Assembly: GCF_025499465.1 (NCBI RefSeq)
Contig: NZ_JAIMCA010000001.1
Location: 682,001-746,000 of the forward strand
DNA length: 64,000 nt
Direction: 5' to 3'
Source of the DNA: Allobosea sp. BH3
GTDB lineage: Bacteria > Pseudomonadota > Alphaproteobacteria > Rhizobiales > Beijerinckiaceae
This document shows positions 55,431 through 63,824 of the stretch, one piece after another. Under the pieces are notes generated by a model. It saw only the letters and a list, made by a program, of their open reading frames with translations. It did no database searches and was not told the DNA's origin. Each line of letters opens with the position of its first letter. Within the stretch, counting starts at the first letter, position 1. A program made the translations under genes and the position numbers.

Positions 55431-56474
55431 TCAAATCCCGGCCAGCTCAAGATGGCAGGCGAGGTCGACCATGCGGCAGGCATAGCCCATCTCGTTGTCG
55501 TACCAGGCGTAGACCTTCAGCATCGTCCCGTCGGTCACCAGCGTCGATAGACCGTCGACGATCGCGGAACGCGTGTCGCGCTGGTAGTCGATCGAGACCA
55601 GCGGCCGGGCCTCGAAGCCCAGAATGCCGGCGAGCGGCCCCTTGGCCGCGACCTCGAACAGCGCGTTGACCTCTGCAGCGGTCGTCGGTCGCTCCAGCTC
55701 GAAGACGCAGTCGGTCAGCGAGGCGTTGAGCACCGGCGCGCGCACGGCGTGGCCGTCGAGCTTGCCCTTCAACTCCGGGTAGATCAGCGCGATCGCGGTG
55801 GCGCTGCCTGTGGTCGTCGGCTGCAGCGACAGCATCGCCGAACGCGCTCGCCGCAGATCCTTGTGAGGAGCGTCAACGACCACATTGGTGTTGGTCGGAT
55901 CATGGATCGTGGTGATCTGGCCGTGCCGAATCCGCAGGTTCTCGTGCACGACCTTCACCACCGGGGCCAGGCAGTTGGTCGTGCAGGAGGCGGCAGTCAC
56001 GATTGGATGCGAGGCCGGGTCGTAAAGGTGCTCGTTGATGCCCACGACCACGTTGAGCACCGACGCGTCCTTCACCGGCGCGGCCACGATGACGCGCTTG
56101 GCGCCGCGCTTCAGATGGCCCTCGATCATCGCTGGCGTGAGGAACTTGCCGGTGCATTCCAGGACGATATCGACGCCGAGATCCCCCCATGGAATGTCGC
56201 CTGGCGCCGCCTCCGCGGAGAAGCCCATCCGTCGATCGCCGATCCGGATCGCGTCGTCGCCTTCAGGTCCGATATCGGCACGCCAGCGCCCCTGCATGCT
56301 GTCGAATTCGAGCAGGTGGGCGGTAGCCGTCGCCCCGCCCTTGATCTCGTTGAGATGCACGACATCGAGCCGGTTGCCGGAGCGCGGATCATCGCCCTGC
56401 CGATCGGCCGCGCCGAGCGCCGCCCTCAGCGCCAGGCGGCCGATCCGCCCCATGCCGTTGATTCCGACCCGCAT
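55431..56474 (-). CDS. Glyceraldehyde-3-phosphate dehydrogenase of the ars cluster
   Basis: The 347-residue enzyme has the N-terminal NAD fold ([18 protein letters not shown]), catalytic Cys in AASCTTNC and the C-terminal [15 protein letters not shown]. Beside arsJ, it would join glyceraldehyde-3-phosphate with arsenate to form 1-arseno-3-phosphoglycerate. It is likely a dedicated copy and not the glycolytic one. The start at 56474 follows GGAG/AGGG. It is divergent from the arsenate reductase-like genes, with paired operators between. Confidence 0.93.
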   Translation of the reverse strand: MRVGINGMGRIGRLALRAALGAADRQGDDPRSGNRLDVVHLNEIKGGATATAHLLEFDSMQGRWRADIGPEGDDAIRIGDRRMGFSAEAAPGDIPWGDLGVDIVLECTGKFLTPAMIEGHLKRGAKRVIVAAPVKDASVLNVVVGINEHLYDPASHPIVTAASCTTNCLAPVVKVVHENLRIRHGQITTIHDPTNTNVVVDAPHKDLRRARSAMLSLQPTTTGSATAIALIYPELKGKLDGHAVRAPVLNASLTDCVFELERPTTAAEVNALFEVAAKGPLAGILGFEARPLVSIDYQRDTRSAIVDGLSTLVTDGTMLKVYAWYDNEMGYACRMVDLACHLELAGI

Positions 56475-56532
56475 GATCCCTGCTCCGTCCGATGATCCCG
56501 AACGCTCCTTCACCCGGATGACGGCAATATGT

Positions 56533-56596
56533 CAATATGTCGGTTGACTCCGACATATTGCTCATGCAGCAATTATGTCGACATCAACCGACATAA
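56533..56596. promoter_or_regulatory. Two identical ArsR-type operators in the divergent ars promoter region
   Basis: Dyad 1 (56533-56560) is CAATATGTCGG-N6-CCGACATATTG, perfect. Dyad 2 (56573-56596) is TTATGTCG-N8-CGACATAA, perfect. Both contain ATGTCG-N8-CGACAT with centres 38 bases apart. Dyad 2 ends 12 bases before the 56609 ATG. An ArsR regulator probably controls both directions here. Confidence 0.8.
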
Positions 56597-56608
56597 CGAG
56601 ATACGATC

Positions 56609-57142
56609 ATGGAAACGGCTCCCCTCAAGGTGCTCTTCGTCTGCAAGGGCAACCACGCGCGCTCGATCATGGCGGAATCCATCATGCGCCGGCTCGCTGG
56701 CGACAAGTTCACGGTCTTCAGTGCCGGCTCGCAGCCACGGCCTGAAATCAGCCCCTTCGTCGTTCGACTGCTTCAGTCGTTGAACCACGACATGACGGGG
56801 CTGCAGCCGAAGAGCTGGAACGAATTCGCAGGGCCGGATTCGCCGGAGCTGGACTTCGTTTTCACGCTGTCGGAGACCGCCGCCAACGCGGTGCCGCCAG
56901 CCTGGCCCGGCAACCCGATGACGGCGCTATGGACACTACCCGATCCCGCCGCCTTTGAGGGCGAGGACGTCCAGAAGGCGCTCGCCTTCGCGGATGCCTA
57001 CCGCATGCTGAACAATCGCATCTCGATCTTCTCGAGCTTGCCGTTGGCGACGCTGCAAGGCATGGCCCTACAGCACCGGCTCGACGCGATCGGGAAGGAC
57101 ATGGGGCGCAGTGATCTCGGGCCAAAGGAAGACGCGGCGTGA
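56609..57142 (+). CDS. LMW-phosphatase/ArsC-like protein lacking resolving cysteines
   Basis: The 177-residue protein has the low-molecular-weight phosphatase P-loop as VCKGNHARS (Cys12, Arg18), but no other cysteine. In the fused homologue encoded next, the ArsC resolving cysteines lie in VITVCDDAAEASCPAF; here the aligned stretch is VFTLSETAANAVPPAW. A thioredoxin-coupled reductase therefore looks unlikely. It may be a phosphatase, or a reductase using an outside thiol; I do not assign a gene symbol. It starts just after two ArsR-type dyads and overlaps the fusion gene by four bases. Confidence 0.85.
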   Translation: METAPLKVLFVCKGNHARSIMAESIMRRLAGDKFTVFSAGSQPRPEISPFVVRLLQSLNHDMTGLQPKSWNEFAGPDSPELDFVFTLSETAANAVPPAWPGNPMTALWTLPDPAAFEGEDVQKALAFADAYRMLNNRISIFSSLPLATLQGMALQHRLDAIGKDMGRSDLGPKEDAA

Positions 57143-58035
57143 CGCAAAAGCCGGAAGCATCGAAGCTGGAATCCTCCGACGCGGTCGCCTTGCTTGGTGC
57201 CCTCGCGCAGCCGACGAGGCTGGAGATCTTTCGACTTCTGATGCGCTATCGGCCCCACGGCCTCGCAGCCGGCGATATCGGCCGGCTGCTTGCCGTCGCG
57301 CACAACACGCTGTCATCGCATCTCAGCGCGCTGGAGCAGGTCGGGCTTCTGGCGTCGCGGCGCGAGGGGCGCCACATCATCTTCGCCGCCCAGTCCCCTC
57401 GTGCTGACGCCCTGCTGGCCTTCCTGTCCGACGCCTGCTGCACCGAGGGCGTTGCACCCTGCACGAGCGAAACGACCGCGATTCCGGCGCGCCGCGAATA
57501 CGTCGACAGCGATCGTCCTCTGCGGGTGCTCGTCGTCTGCACCGGCAATTCGGCACGCTCGATCATGGCCGAGGCCGTCCTCAACAAGGAAGGCCTCGGG
57601 AGGATCCAAGCCTTCTCGGCTGGGAGCCGCCCGCAGGAGGCGCCGCATCCGCTCGCGCTCGGTCTTCTCGACGATCTCGGCTATGACGTCTCTGGCATGC
57701 GCTCGAAGTCGTGGGACGAGTTTCTGGGCCCAGATGCGCCAGAGCTCGATCTCGTCATCACGGTTTGCGACGACGCGGCCGAAGCCTCGTGTCCAGCCTT
57801 TCCCGGTGTGCCCATGCGAGTCCACTGGGGGCTTGACGATCCGGCAGGGGCGACTGGACCGGCAGCGGCCAAGCGTGCCGCATTCCTTCAGAGCTACCGC
57901 GACCTGACGGCGCGGGTTACTGCCTTCGTCAACCTCCCCTTCGAGCAAATGTCGCTAGCCGAGCTGCAGCCCGTGCTGGCGGCGATCGGCCGAATGGACG
58001 GCGCGACGGAGAAGTCGCTCGCTCAGGCAGCCTGA
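57139..58035 (+). CDS. ArsR-ArsC fusion: repressor plus thioredoxin-type arsenate reductase
   Basis: The 298-residue protein has an ArsR winged helix in residues 1-100 (AHNTLSSHLSALEQVGLLAS), an arsenite-binding-like CC-x6-C cluster (DACCTEGVAPC), then an LMW-phosphatase-type ArsC domain from about residue 128. The reductase half has the P-loop CTGNSARS and both resolving cysteines (C-x7-C in VCDDAAEASC), so it looks complete. It would sense trivalent arsenic and reduce arsenate. It starts with GTG overlapping the preceding gene by four bases and probably binds the twin operators upstream. Confidence 0.9.
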   Translation: MTQKPEASKLESSDAVALLGALAQPTRLEIFRLLMRYRPHGLAAGDIGRLLAVAHNTLSSHLSALEQVGLLASRREGRHIIFAAQSPRADALLAFLSDACCTEGVAPCTSETTAIPARREYVDSDRPLRVLVVCTGNSARSIMAEAVLNKEGLGRIQAFSAGSRPQEAPHPLALGLLDDLGYDVSGMRSKSWDEFLGPDAPELDLVITVCDDAAEASCPAFPGVPMRVHWGLDDPAGATGPAAAKRAAFLQSYRDLTARVTAFVNLPFEQMSLAELQPVLAAIGRMDGATEKSLAQAA

Positions 58036-58147
58036 CCCTTCCCGAACGCCAGGGCACCCTTCTGCTTGACGACAGTGGCGCTGACGCTTCTCTAAAAAAC
58101 GCAGCCCAACACTTGCATCCTACAAGGATAGTTGCAATATTGATTTC

Positions 58148-58495
58148 ATGAACGATGAACAGGCTGTCGCCTCCCTCTCCGCTCTTGCGCATGTCGACCG
58201 GCTGGCCGCCTTCCGAATGCTGGTGAAAGCAGGGCCTGACGGGATGCCGTCAGGCGAGCTAGCGGAGCGTCTTGAGATCCCGCCGACGCGGATGAGCTTC
58301 CACCTGTCGACGCTGGAGCGATCGGGCCTCGTCGCATCGCGGCGTGATGGACGGCGCATCATCTACGCCGCGAGCTACGATGACATGCGGGGGCTCCTTG
58401 GTTTCATCACCGAGGACTGCTGCGGCGGCAATGTTGCCATCTGTGGTGACCTCATGACGCTGGCCGACACATCATGCGTTTCGAAGACGTGCTGA
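58148..58495 (+). CDS. arsR: ArsR family arsenic-responsive repressor
   Basis: The 115-residue regulator has the winged helix (ALAHVDRLAAFRMLVKAG, PPTRMSFHLSTLERSGLVAS) and a C-terminal cysteine-rich end with CC-x6-C (EDCCGGNVAIC) plus two further cysteines. This matches the C-terminal arsenite site of AfArsR-type repressors. In the 112 bases upstream, ATCCT-ACA-AGGAT (58117-58129), flanked by TTGCA repeats, is a possible operator. It would control arsC, arsH and arsB downstream. Confidence 0.92.
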   Translation: MNDEQAVASLSALAHVDRLAAFRMLVKAGPDGMPSGELAERLEIPPTRMSFHLSTLERSGLVASRRDGRRIIYAASYDDMRGLLGFITEDCCGGNVAICGDLMTLADTSCVSKTC

Positions 58496-58645
58496 TGCGC
58501 CTCCTGCGCGCGCCCTGACGCCTACGGGACAAATACCGACCGCGGTCTAACCATCTCCGATGTGCCTTGAGCGCGTCCCGATCCATTGGCGTGGGTGCGA
58601 CCAACCTGTCGCGCGCATCCGCCGTCAACACTGGGAAGGTCCACG

Positions 58646-59059
58646 ATGACCGTCACGATCTACCACAACCCCGCCTGTGGCACGTCACGCAACGCGTTGG
58701 CGATGATCCGCCAATCTGGCGAAGAGCCGGTTGTCGTCGAGTATCTCAAGACGCCGCCGAAGCGGGAGACGCTCGTTGACCTCATCGCCGCGATGAAGCT
58801 CACACCCCGCGATGTCCTGCGCCAGAAGGGGACGCCCTATGCCGACCTTGGCCTCGACGACACGAACCTCTCGGACGAGGCGCTTCTGGATGCGATGATG
58901 GCGCATCCCATCCTGATCAACCGCCCGATTGTCATCACGGACAAGGGCGTCAGGCTATGCCGCCCATCCGAAGCGGTGCTCGATTTGCTCGACCGTCCGG
59001 TGGCGAGCTTCACCAAGGAAGACGGCGAGGTCGTGGGCGACCTAGGAGCAAGGTCATGA
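58646..59059 (+). CDS. arsC: Glutaredoxin-dependent arsenate reductase ArsC
   Basis: The 137-residue enzyme has the catalytic Cys11 in [12 protein letters not shown] and the arsenate-binding Arg segments ([15 protein letters not shown]). It is of the E. coli plasmid R773 type, which uses glutathione and glutaredoxin to reduce arsenate in the cytoplasm. GGGAAGG lies before the ATG at 58646. It overlaps arsH by four bases. This is a different fold from the LMW-phosphatase ArsC encoded just upstream. Confidence 0.95.
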   Translation: MTVTIYHNPACGTSRNALAMIRQSGEEPVVVEYLKTPPKRETLVDLIAAMKLTPRDVLRQKGTPYADLGLDDTNLSDEALLDAMMAHPILINRPIVITDKGVRLCRPSEAVLDLLDRPVASFTKEDGEVVGDLGARS

Positions 59060-59787
59060 AGGCGACGGCTACAAGCTTGATCGATCTTCCGAACGTCGCA
59101 ATCGACCAGTTGGAGGCGATCGACGTACCGGCCCTTGCCGAGGGTGCCGCGCCGCGGCATCCACCGCGCATCCTCGTGCTGTATGGGTCGATCCGGGAGC
59201 GATCTTACTCGCGACTCGCGGCGGAGGAGGCTGGTCGCCTGCTGCGCTGGTTCGGCTGCGAGGTGAGGACCTTCGATCCACACGGCCTGCCGCTGCCTGA
59301 CGGCGCCGAGCCCGATCATCTTAAGGTGAAGGAGTTGCGTGACCTCGCCGACTGGGCCGAGGGCATGGTCTGGGTCAGCCCCGAGCGCCATGGCGCCATG
59401 ACCGCAATCATGAAGGCGCAGATCGACTGGATACCGCTCAGCCTCGGCGCCAAGCGCCCGACGCAGGGCAAGACGCTGGCACTGATCCAGGTCAGCGGCG
59501 GGTCGCAGAGCTTCAACGCGGTGAACCAGATGCGCATCCTCGGCCGCTGGATGCGAATGATCACGATCCCGAACCAATCCTCGGTTCCGAAGGCGTTCCT
59601 CGAGTTCGACGAGGCCGGCCGCATGAAGCCTTCGCCCCTATATGACCGCATCGTCGATGTCTGCGAGGAGCTGGTGAAGTTCACCCATCTGACGCGGGGG
59701 CGCTCATCCTACCTCACCGACCGCTACTCCGAGCGGGTCGAAAGCGCGGAGGAACTCATGAAGCGGGTCAACCAGAGCGCGATCTGA
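59056..59787 (+). CDS. arsH: ArsH NADPH:FMN oxidoreductase (organoarsenical oxidase)
   Basis: The 243-residue flavodoxin-like protein has the FMN loop [15 protein letters not shown] and [18 protein letters not shown]. Characterised ArsH proteins oxidise trivalent methylarsenicals and aromatic arsenicals to less toxic pentavalent forms. The ATG overlaps the arsC stop (ATGA). It lies 75 bases before arsB. Confidence 0.94.
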   Translation: MKATATSLIDLPNVAIDQLEAIDVPALAEGAAPRHPPRILVLYGSIRERSYSRLAAEEAGRLLRWFGCEVRTFDPHGLPLPDGAEPDHLKVKELRDLADWAEGMVWVSPERHGAMTAIMKAQIDWIPLSLGAKRPTQGKTLALIQVSGGSQSFNAVNQMRILGRWMRMITIPNQSSVPKAFLEFDEAGRMKPSPLYDRIVDVCEELVKFTHLTRGRSSYLTDRYSERVESAEELMKRVNQSAI

Positions 59788-59862
59788 CGCACACGATCGG
59801 CACCTGCCCGGTGAACCTCCTCACCGCGTCGGCTTCGCACGCATTTTCAATCGGACATCTTC

Positions 59863-61167
59863 ATGCTCGCTCTCGCCATCTTCATGGCCACGCTCGTCCT
59901 CGTCATCTGGCAGCCGAAGGGGCTCGGCATCGGCTGGTCGGCCCTAGGCGGGGCTGCGGTCGCGATGCTCGCCGGCGTCGTTGGCTGGGCCGACCTCGGA
60001 ACGGTCTGGGGAATCGTGTGGGACGCCACCTTCACGTTCGTCGGCCTGATCATCATCTCGCTCATTCTCGACGAGGCCGGATTCTTCGCGTGGGCGGCGC
60101 TACATGTCGCGCGCTGGGGCGGCGGTGACGGGCGCCGGCTCTTCCCGCTCGTCATACTGCTCGGCGCCGTCATCGCAGCCTTCTTCGCCAATGACGGAGC
60201 GGCACTGCTGCTGACGCCGATCGTGCTGGCGATCTTGATTCGGCTGAACTTCCCGCCGGCAGGCGCGATGGCCTTCATTGTCGCGTGCGGCTTCGTCGCC
60301 GACACGACCTCGCTGCCGCTGGTGATCTCCAACCTCGTCAACATCGTCACGGCGAACTATTTCCAGATCTCGTTCGACCGCTATGCGGCTGTGATGGTGC
60401 CGGTCAATCTGGTCTCGCTGGCGGCCACGCTCCTCGTGCTGTGGCTCTACTTCAGTCGAGACGTCCCGGCGTCGTATGCGGTCGGCGATCTGGAAAAGCC
60501 CAGCTTCGCGATCAAGGACAAGGCCGTCTTCCGTGCTGCCTTCCCGCTCCTTGGCGTGCTGCTGGTGGCGTATTTCGCGACCGCGCCGCTCGGCATCCCA
60601 ATCGCCTTCGTGACAGGAGCCGCTGCCCTCGTTCTCATCGCCATCGCTGGCCGCTGGACCGCCGGCGGACAGGGCGCCATCGTCTCGGTGCCGAAGGTCC
60701 TGCGTGAGGCTCCGTGGCAGATCGTTCTGTTCTCGATCGGCATGTACCTCGTCGTCTATGGCCTCGGGAACGCAGGCCTGACCGACGTAGCGGCTGGTGT
60801 GCTGGTCTGGCTTGCCGACAAGGGGACCTTCGTCGCGACGGTCGGGACCGGGTTCGTCGTCGCCCTTCTGGCTTCAGTGATGAACAACATGCCTGCCACC
60901 CTCGTCGGCGCGCTTGCCATCGACAGAGCTGACGTCGCTCCGCTCACTCGAGAACTGATGGTCTACGCCAACGTGATCGGGAACGACCTCGGACCGAAAT
61001 TTACGCCGATCGGTTCGCTCGCGACGTTGCTCTGGCTGCACGTTCTCGCCGGCAAGGGCCAGACCATAACCTGGGGCCAGTACATGAAGGTCGGGCTCGT
61101 CATCACGCCGCCCGTGCTGCTCGTGACGCTCGTCGCGCTCTGGCTCTGGCTGCCAGTGATCTCATAG
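59863..61167 (+). CDS. arsB: Arsenite efflux permease ArsB
   Basis: The 434-residue membrane protein has about 11-12 hydrophobic segments. It has the ArsB-type segments FFANDGAALLLTPIVLAIL and NNMPATLVGALAID, followed by YANVIGNDLGPKFTPIGSLATLLWL. ArsB exports arsenite (and often antimonite) with proton exchange, and no ArsA ATPase gene is seen. It ends the plus-strand ars operon and is convergent with the MFS gene. Confidence 0.95.
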   Translation: MLALAIFMATLVLVIWQPKGLGIGWSALGGAAVAMLAGVVGWADLGTVWGIVWDATFTFVGLIIISLILDEAGFFAWAALHVARWGGGDGRRLFPLVILLGAVIAAFFANDGAALLLTPIVLAILIRLNFPPAGAMAFIVACGFVADTTSLPLVISNLVNIVTANYFQISFDRYAAVMVPVNLVSLAATLLVLWLYFSRDVPASYAVGDLEKPSFAIKDKAVFRAAFPLLGVLLVAYFATAPLGIPIAFVTGAAALVLIAIAGRWTAGGQGAIVSVPKVLREAPWQIVLFSIGMYLVVYGLGNAGLTDVAAGVLVWLADKGTFVATVGTGFVVALLASVMNNMPATLVGALAIDRADVAPLTRELMVYANVIGNDLGPKFTPIGSLATLLWLHVLAGKGQTITWGQYMKVGLVITPPVLLVTLVALWLWLPVIS

Positions 61168-61198
61168 CGCCCCGGCAGCGTCGCGTCCGCTCAGTGGT

Positions 61199-62383
61199 TC
61201 AGGGACTGGGCTCGGTTCTGCCCGAGTTGACAAGCAGTAGCGCGATCAGGGCCGCGATCCCAAGCCCGCTAGTCAGCCAGATCGCGTTAACCCCGTAACG
61301 GTCCAGCGCGAAGCCGAAAATCAACGGAGCGGCCGCTTGAAGTGCCCGTCCCGGGCCACCGATGAGGCCCTGGGTCAGGCCGTAGCCCACCGGTCCGAAC
61401 AAGGCGAGCGGCAGCGTACCTTTGGCGATGGTCAGCACGCCGTTTCCGGCCCCGTGCAGGAAGGCGAAGGCGTAGGCTCCCGGTGCGCCCAGCCAGAGCA
61501 GGACGCCCGCACCGATCGGGTGGGTCAGGGTCGCGAGCCGTGTTGAGACCAACGGGTGGAAACGCCGGAGCAGAGTGAACTCCAGAATGCGGGCGGCGAC
61601 CTGGGCGGGGCCGATGAGCGCGCCGGCGCCTACCGCGACGGCCGTCGTCGCTCCCGCCGCTTCGAGCAGCCTGGGAAGATGCGCCGCCATCGCCGTGCTG
61701 GTGAACCAGGTCACTGCGAAGACGAAGGCGAGAAGCACCATCGTGAGCCGTGCGCGGGAGGGCACGGCTCCGCCTCCATCCGCCTTCGTTGCCGAGGCCG
61801 ACGGCACGGCCAGGTTCCCCGCCGGCAGCCAGGCGTTGAGGGGCAAGGCCAGAAGGAGATGCAGGCCCGCCCATCCGAAACAGGCGATGCGCCAGCCGTA
61901 GCGGGCCTCCATCAAGGCCGAGAGCGGCCAGCCGACGGTGCTGGCGAAGCCGGCGATCAGCGTGATTCCGGTGATCGGGGAGCGCGCCTCCCGTCCATAG
62001 ATGCAGGCCAAGGTCGCGAAGGCGGCCTCGTAGAGGCCGATGCCCATGCCGAGCCCGACGATGAGCCAACCAAGCCAGATCAGGAGCGGCCCCTGCGCCA
62101 AGCCCATGCAGGCCAATCCGGTGGCGAAGATCAGGTTGGAGGCGATCAGGATGCCTCGGCCGCCGTGACGGTCGATCATCATGCCGGCCCAGGGGCCGAC
62201 AATCGCCGAGACGACCATCGCCGCCGAGAACGCGGCGAAGATCATGACAGGGCTGATGCCGAGGTCGGCCGCCATCGGCGTCGCCAGCACGGCGGGCAGG
62301 TAGTAGGTCGAAGCCCAGGACACGGTCTGCGCCGTGCCGAGGGCCATCACGATCGCGGTCGTCGGCCGGCCAGGCAAGCTCAT
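61199..62383 (-). CDS. MFS transporter of the second ars operon (ArsK-like)
   Basis: The 394-residue transporter has about 12 membrane segments and MFS-type motifs (for example GPWAGMMIDRHGGRGILIAS). It overlaps the flavoprotein gene by four bases and shares a predicted operon with a downstream-of-promoter arsR. MFS exporters of this kind, such as ArsK, export trivalent arsenic and antimony species, but I cannot prove orthology. A second exporter beside arsB suggests a wider substrate range. Confidence 0.75.
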   Translation of the reverse strand: MSLPGRPTTAIVMALGTAQTVSWASTYYLPAVLATPMAADLGISPVMIFAAFSAAMVVSAIVGPWAGMMIDRHGGRGILIASNLIFATGLACMGLAQGPLLIWLGWLIVGLGMGIGLYEAAFATLACIYGREARSPITGITLIAGFASTVGWPLSALMEARYGWRIACFGWAGLHLLLALPLNAWLPAGNLAVPSASATKADGGGAVPSRARLTMVLLAFVFAVTWFTSTAMAAHLPRLLEAAGATTAVAVGAGALIGPAQVAARILEFTLLRRFHPLVSTRLATLTHPIGAGVLLWLGAPGAYAFAFLHGAGNGVLTIAKGTLPLALFGPVGYGLTQGLIGGPGRALQAAAPLIFGFALDRYGVNAIWLTSGLGIAALIALLLVNSGRTEPSP

Positions 62384-63780
62384 GCGCAGCAGCGCGCCTG
62401 TGCAGGTTCCCGTGCTTCGGCTTTGGTGTCGCAGCCGCAGCCCGACGCCCCGGCGTCCTTGGCCTTGGCGTCGTCGGCGCAGCAGGCATCCGTAGCGGCG
62501 GGAGCCGGGCCGCCGCAGCAGCTCGATGCCGCCGCCTTCGCACCGCCTGGCGTCGCGCTGCAGACGCCAGTCTCGGGCAGGACAAGCTCGACGCGCCTTG
62601 CCGCTTCATGATCTCCGGCGATTTCCGCGACAATTGAGCGAACCTGTTCGTGGCCGGTCGCGAGCAGGAAGGTCGGGGCTCGCCCATAGGACTTCATCCC
62701 GGCGATATAGAAGCCGGGCTCGGGATGGGCGAGTTCGGCCGCGCCATGCGGGCGCACGGTGCCGCAGGAATGCTCGTTAGGGTCGATCAGCGGGGCCAGC
62801 GCCGGGGTGCATTCGAGTGCCGGATCGAGCTGGATGCGCAGCTCGCGCAGCAGGTCGAGCTCAGGCCGGAAGCCAGTGGCGACGACGAGCTCATCCACCG
62901 CGATGGAGCGGCCGTCATCCGCGATGAAGCGCAGGCCTGTCTCGCGCGTCTCGATCCGATCGAGCCTGAACTGGGTCTCGACGGTGATCCGCCCATCTTG
63001 GACGAGGCGCGCGATCCTCATCCCAAGTTCGCCCCGCGCCGACAACTGGTCGGCAGCTCCCCCGCCGAACGCCTTGGCGACAGCCGCTCCGCGATACAGC
63101 CATGTGATCGTCGTGCTGGGTGCTTCGTCCTGCAGTTCGGTCAGAGCGGTGAGCGTGCCGATCGCGGAGTGCCCGCCACCCAGGACGGCGACGTGGCGGC
63201 CGGCATAGCGCATGCGGGCCTGGCCAAGGACATCCGGCATGCCGTAGCTGAGCCACTCGGCCGCTTCCGGCTCGCCGATGGCCGGCAGCCCGCCCGCGCC
63301 AGCCGGGTTGGGAGAGAACCAGGTCCCTGAGGTGTCGATGACGGCATCGGTCAAGACCGTCCGGTCACCAGCGCCGTTGCGGTACCGCACCGCAAACGGC
63401 GCCTGTTCGCGGCCGGCCGACTTCACCTTGTCGAAGCCCAGGCGCGAAACAGCTACTACACTCGCGTTCAGGTTGAGGGCGTCACGCAGGGGCGTCCGCT
63501 CGGAGAGCGGAACGAGATACTGCTCGATGAGGTCGCCGCCTGTCGGATAGGCGTCCGGCGATGGACGATTCCAGCCCGTGGCCATGAGCAGACGCTCTGC
63601 CGCAGAATCGATGTTGAAGGCCCAAGGCGAGAACATCGGCACATGCGACCATTGCTTCACGGCATGAGCGACCGTGGGGCCTCGTTCTAGAATGACGGGG
63701 ATCATTCTCCGTTCGACTGCATGGGCCGCGGCCGCGAGGCCAACAGGGCCGGCTCCAATGATCGCGATCGTCCTTGTCAT
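62380..63780 (-). CDS. FAD-dependent oxidoreductase with a cysteine-rich C-terminal tail
   Basis: The 466-residue protein has an FAD site (AIIGAGPVGLAAAAHA) and a second nucleotide site (HVAVLGGGHSAIGTL), as in flavin monooxygenase-like enzymes (ArsO-type) of ars operons. The last 60 residues add nine cysteines in CC and CGC groups (SSCCGG, DACCADD, GCGCDT, ARCCA), which looks like a thiol metalloid-binding tail. The start at 63780 follows GGGAGGG. arsR lies just upstream and an MFS gene overlaps its end. Substrate is unknown; trivalent arsenic or an organoarsenical is the simplest guess. Confidence 0.85.
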   Translation of the reverse strand: MTRTIAIIGAGPVGLAAAAHAVERRMIPVILERGPTVAHAVKQWSHVPMFSPWAFNIDSAAERLLMATGWNRPSPDAYPTGGDLIEQYLVPLSERTPLRDALNLNASVVAVSRLGFDKVKSAGREQAPFAVRYRNGAGDRTVLTDAVIDTSGTWFSPNPAGAGGLPAIGEPEAAEWLSYGMPDVLGQARMRYAGRHVAVLGGGHSAIGTLTALTELQDEAPSTTITWLYRGAAVAKAFGGGAADQLSARGELGMRIARLVQDGRITVETQFRLDRIETRETGLRFIADDGRSIAVDELVVATGFRPELDLLRELRIQLDPALECTPALAPLIDPNEHSCGTVRPHGAAELAHPEPGFYIAGMKSYGRAPTFLLATGHEQVRSIVAEIAGDHEAARRVELVLPETGVCSATPGGAKAAASSCCGGPAPAATDACCADDAKAKDAGASGCGCDTKAEAREPAQARCCA

Positions 63781-63824
63781 GCTTCCCTCCCGTAAATCCG
63801 GAATTATCGAAATATAGGACAAAA

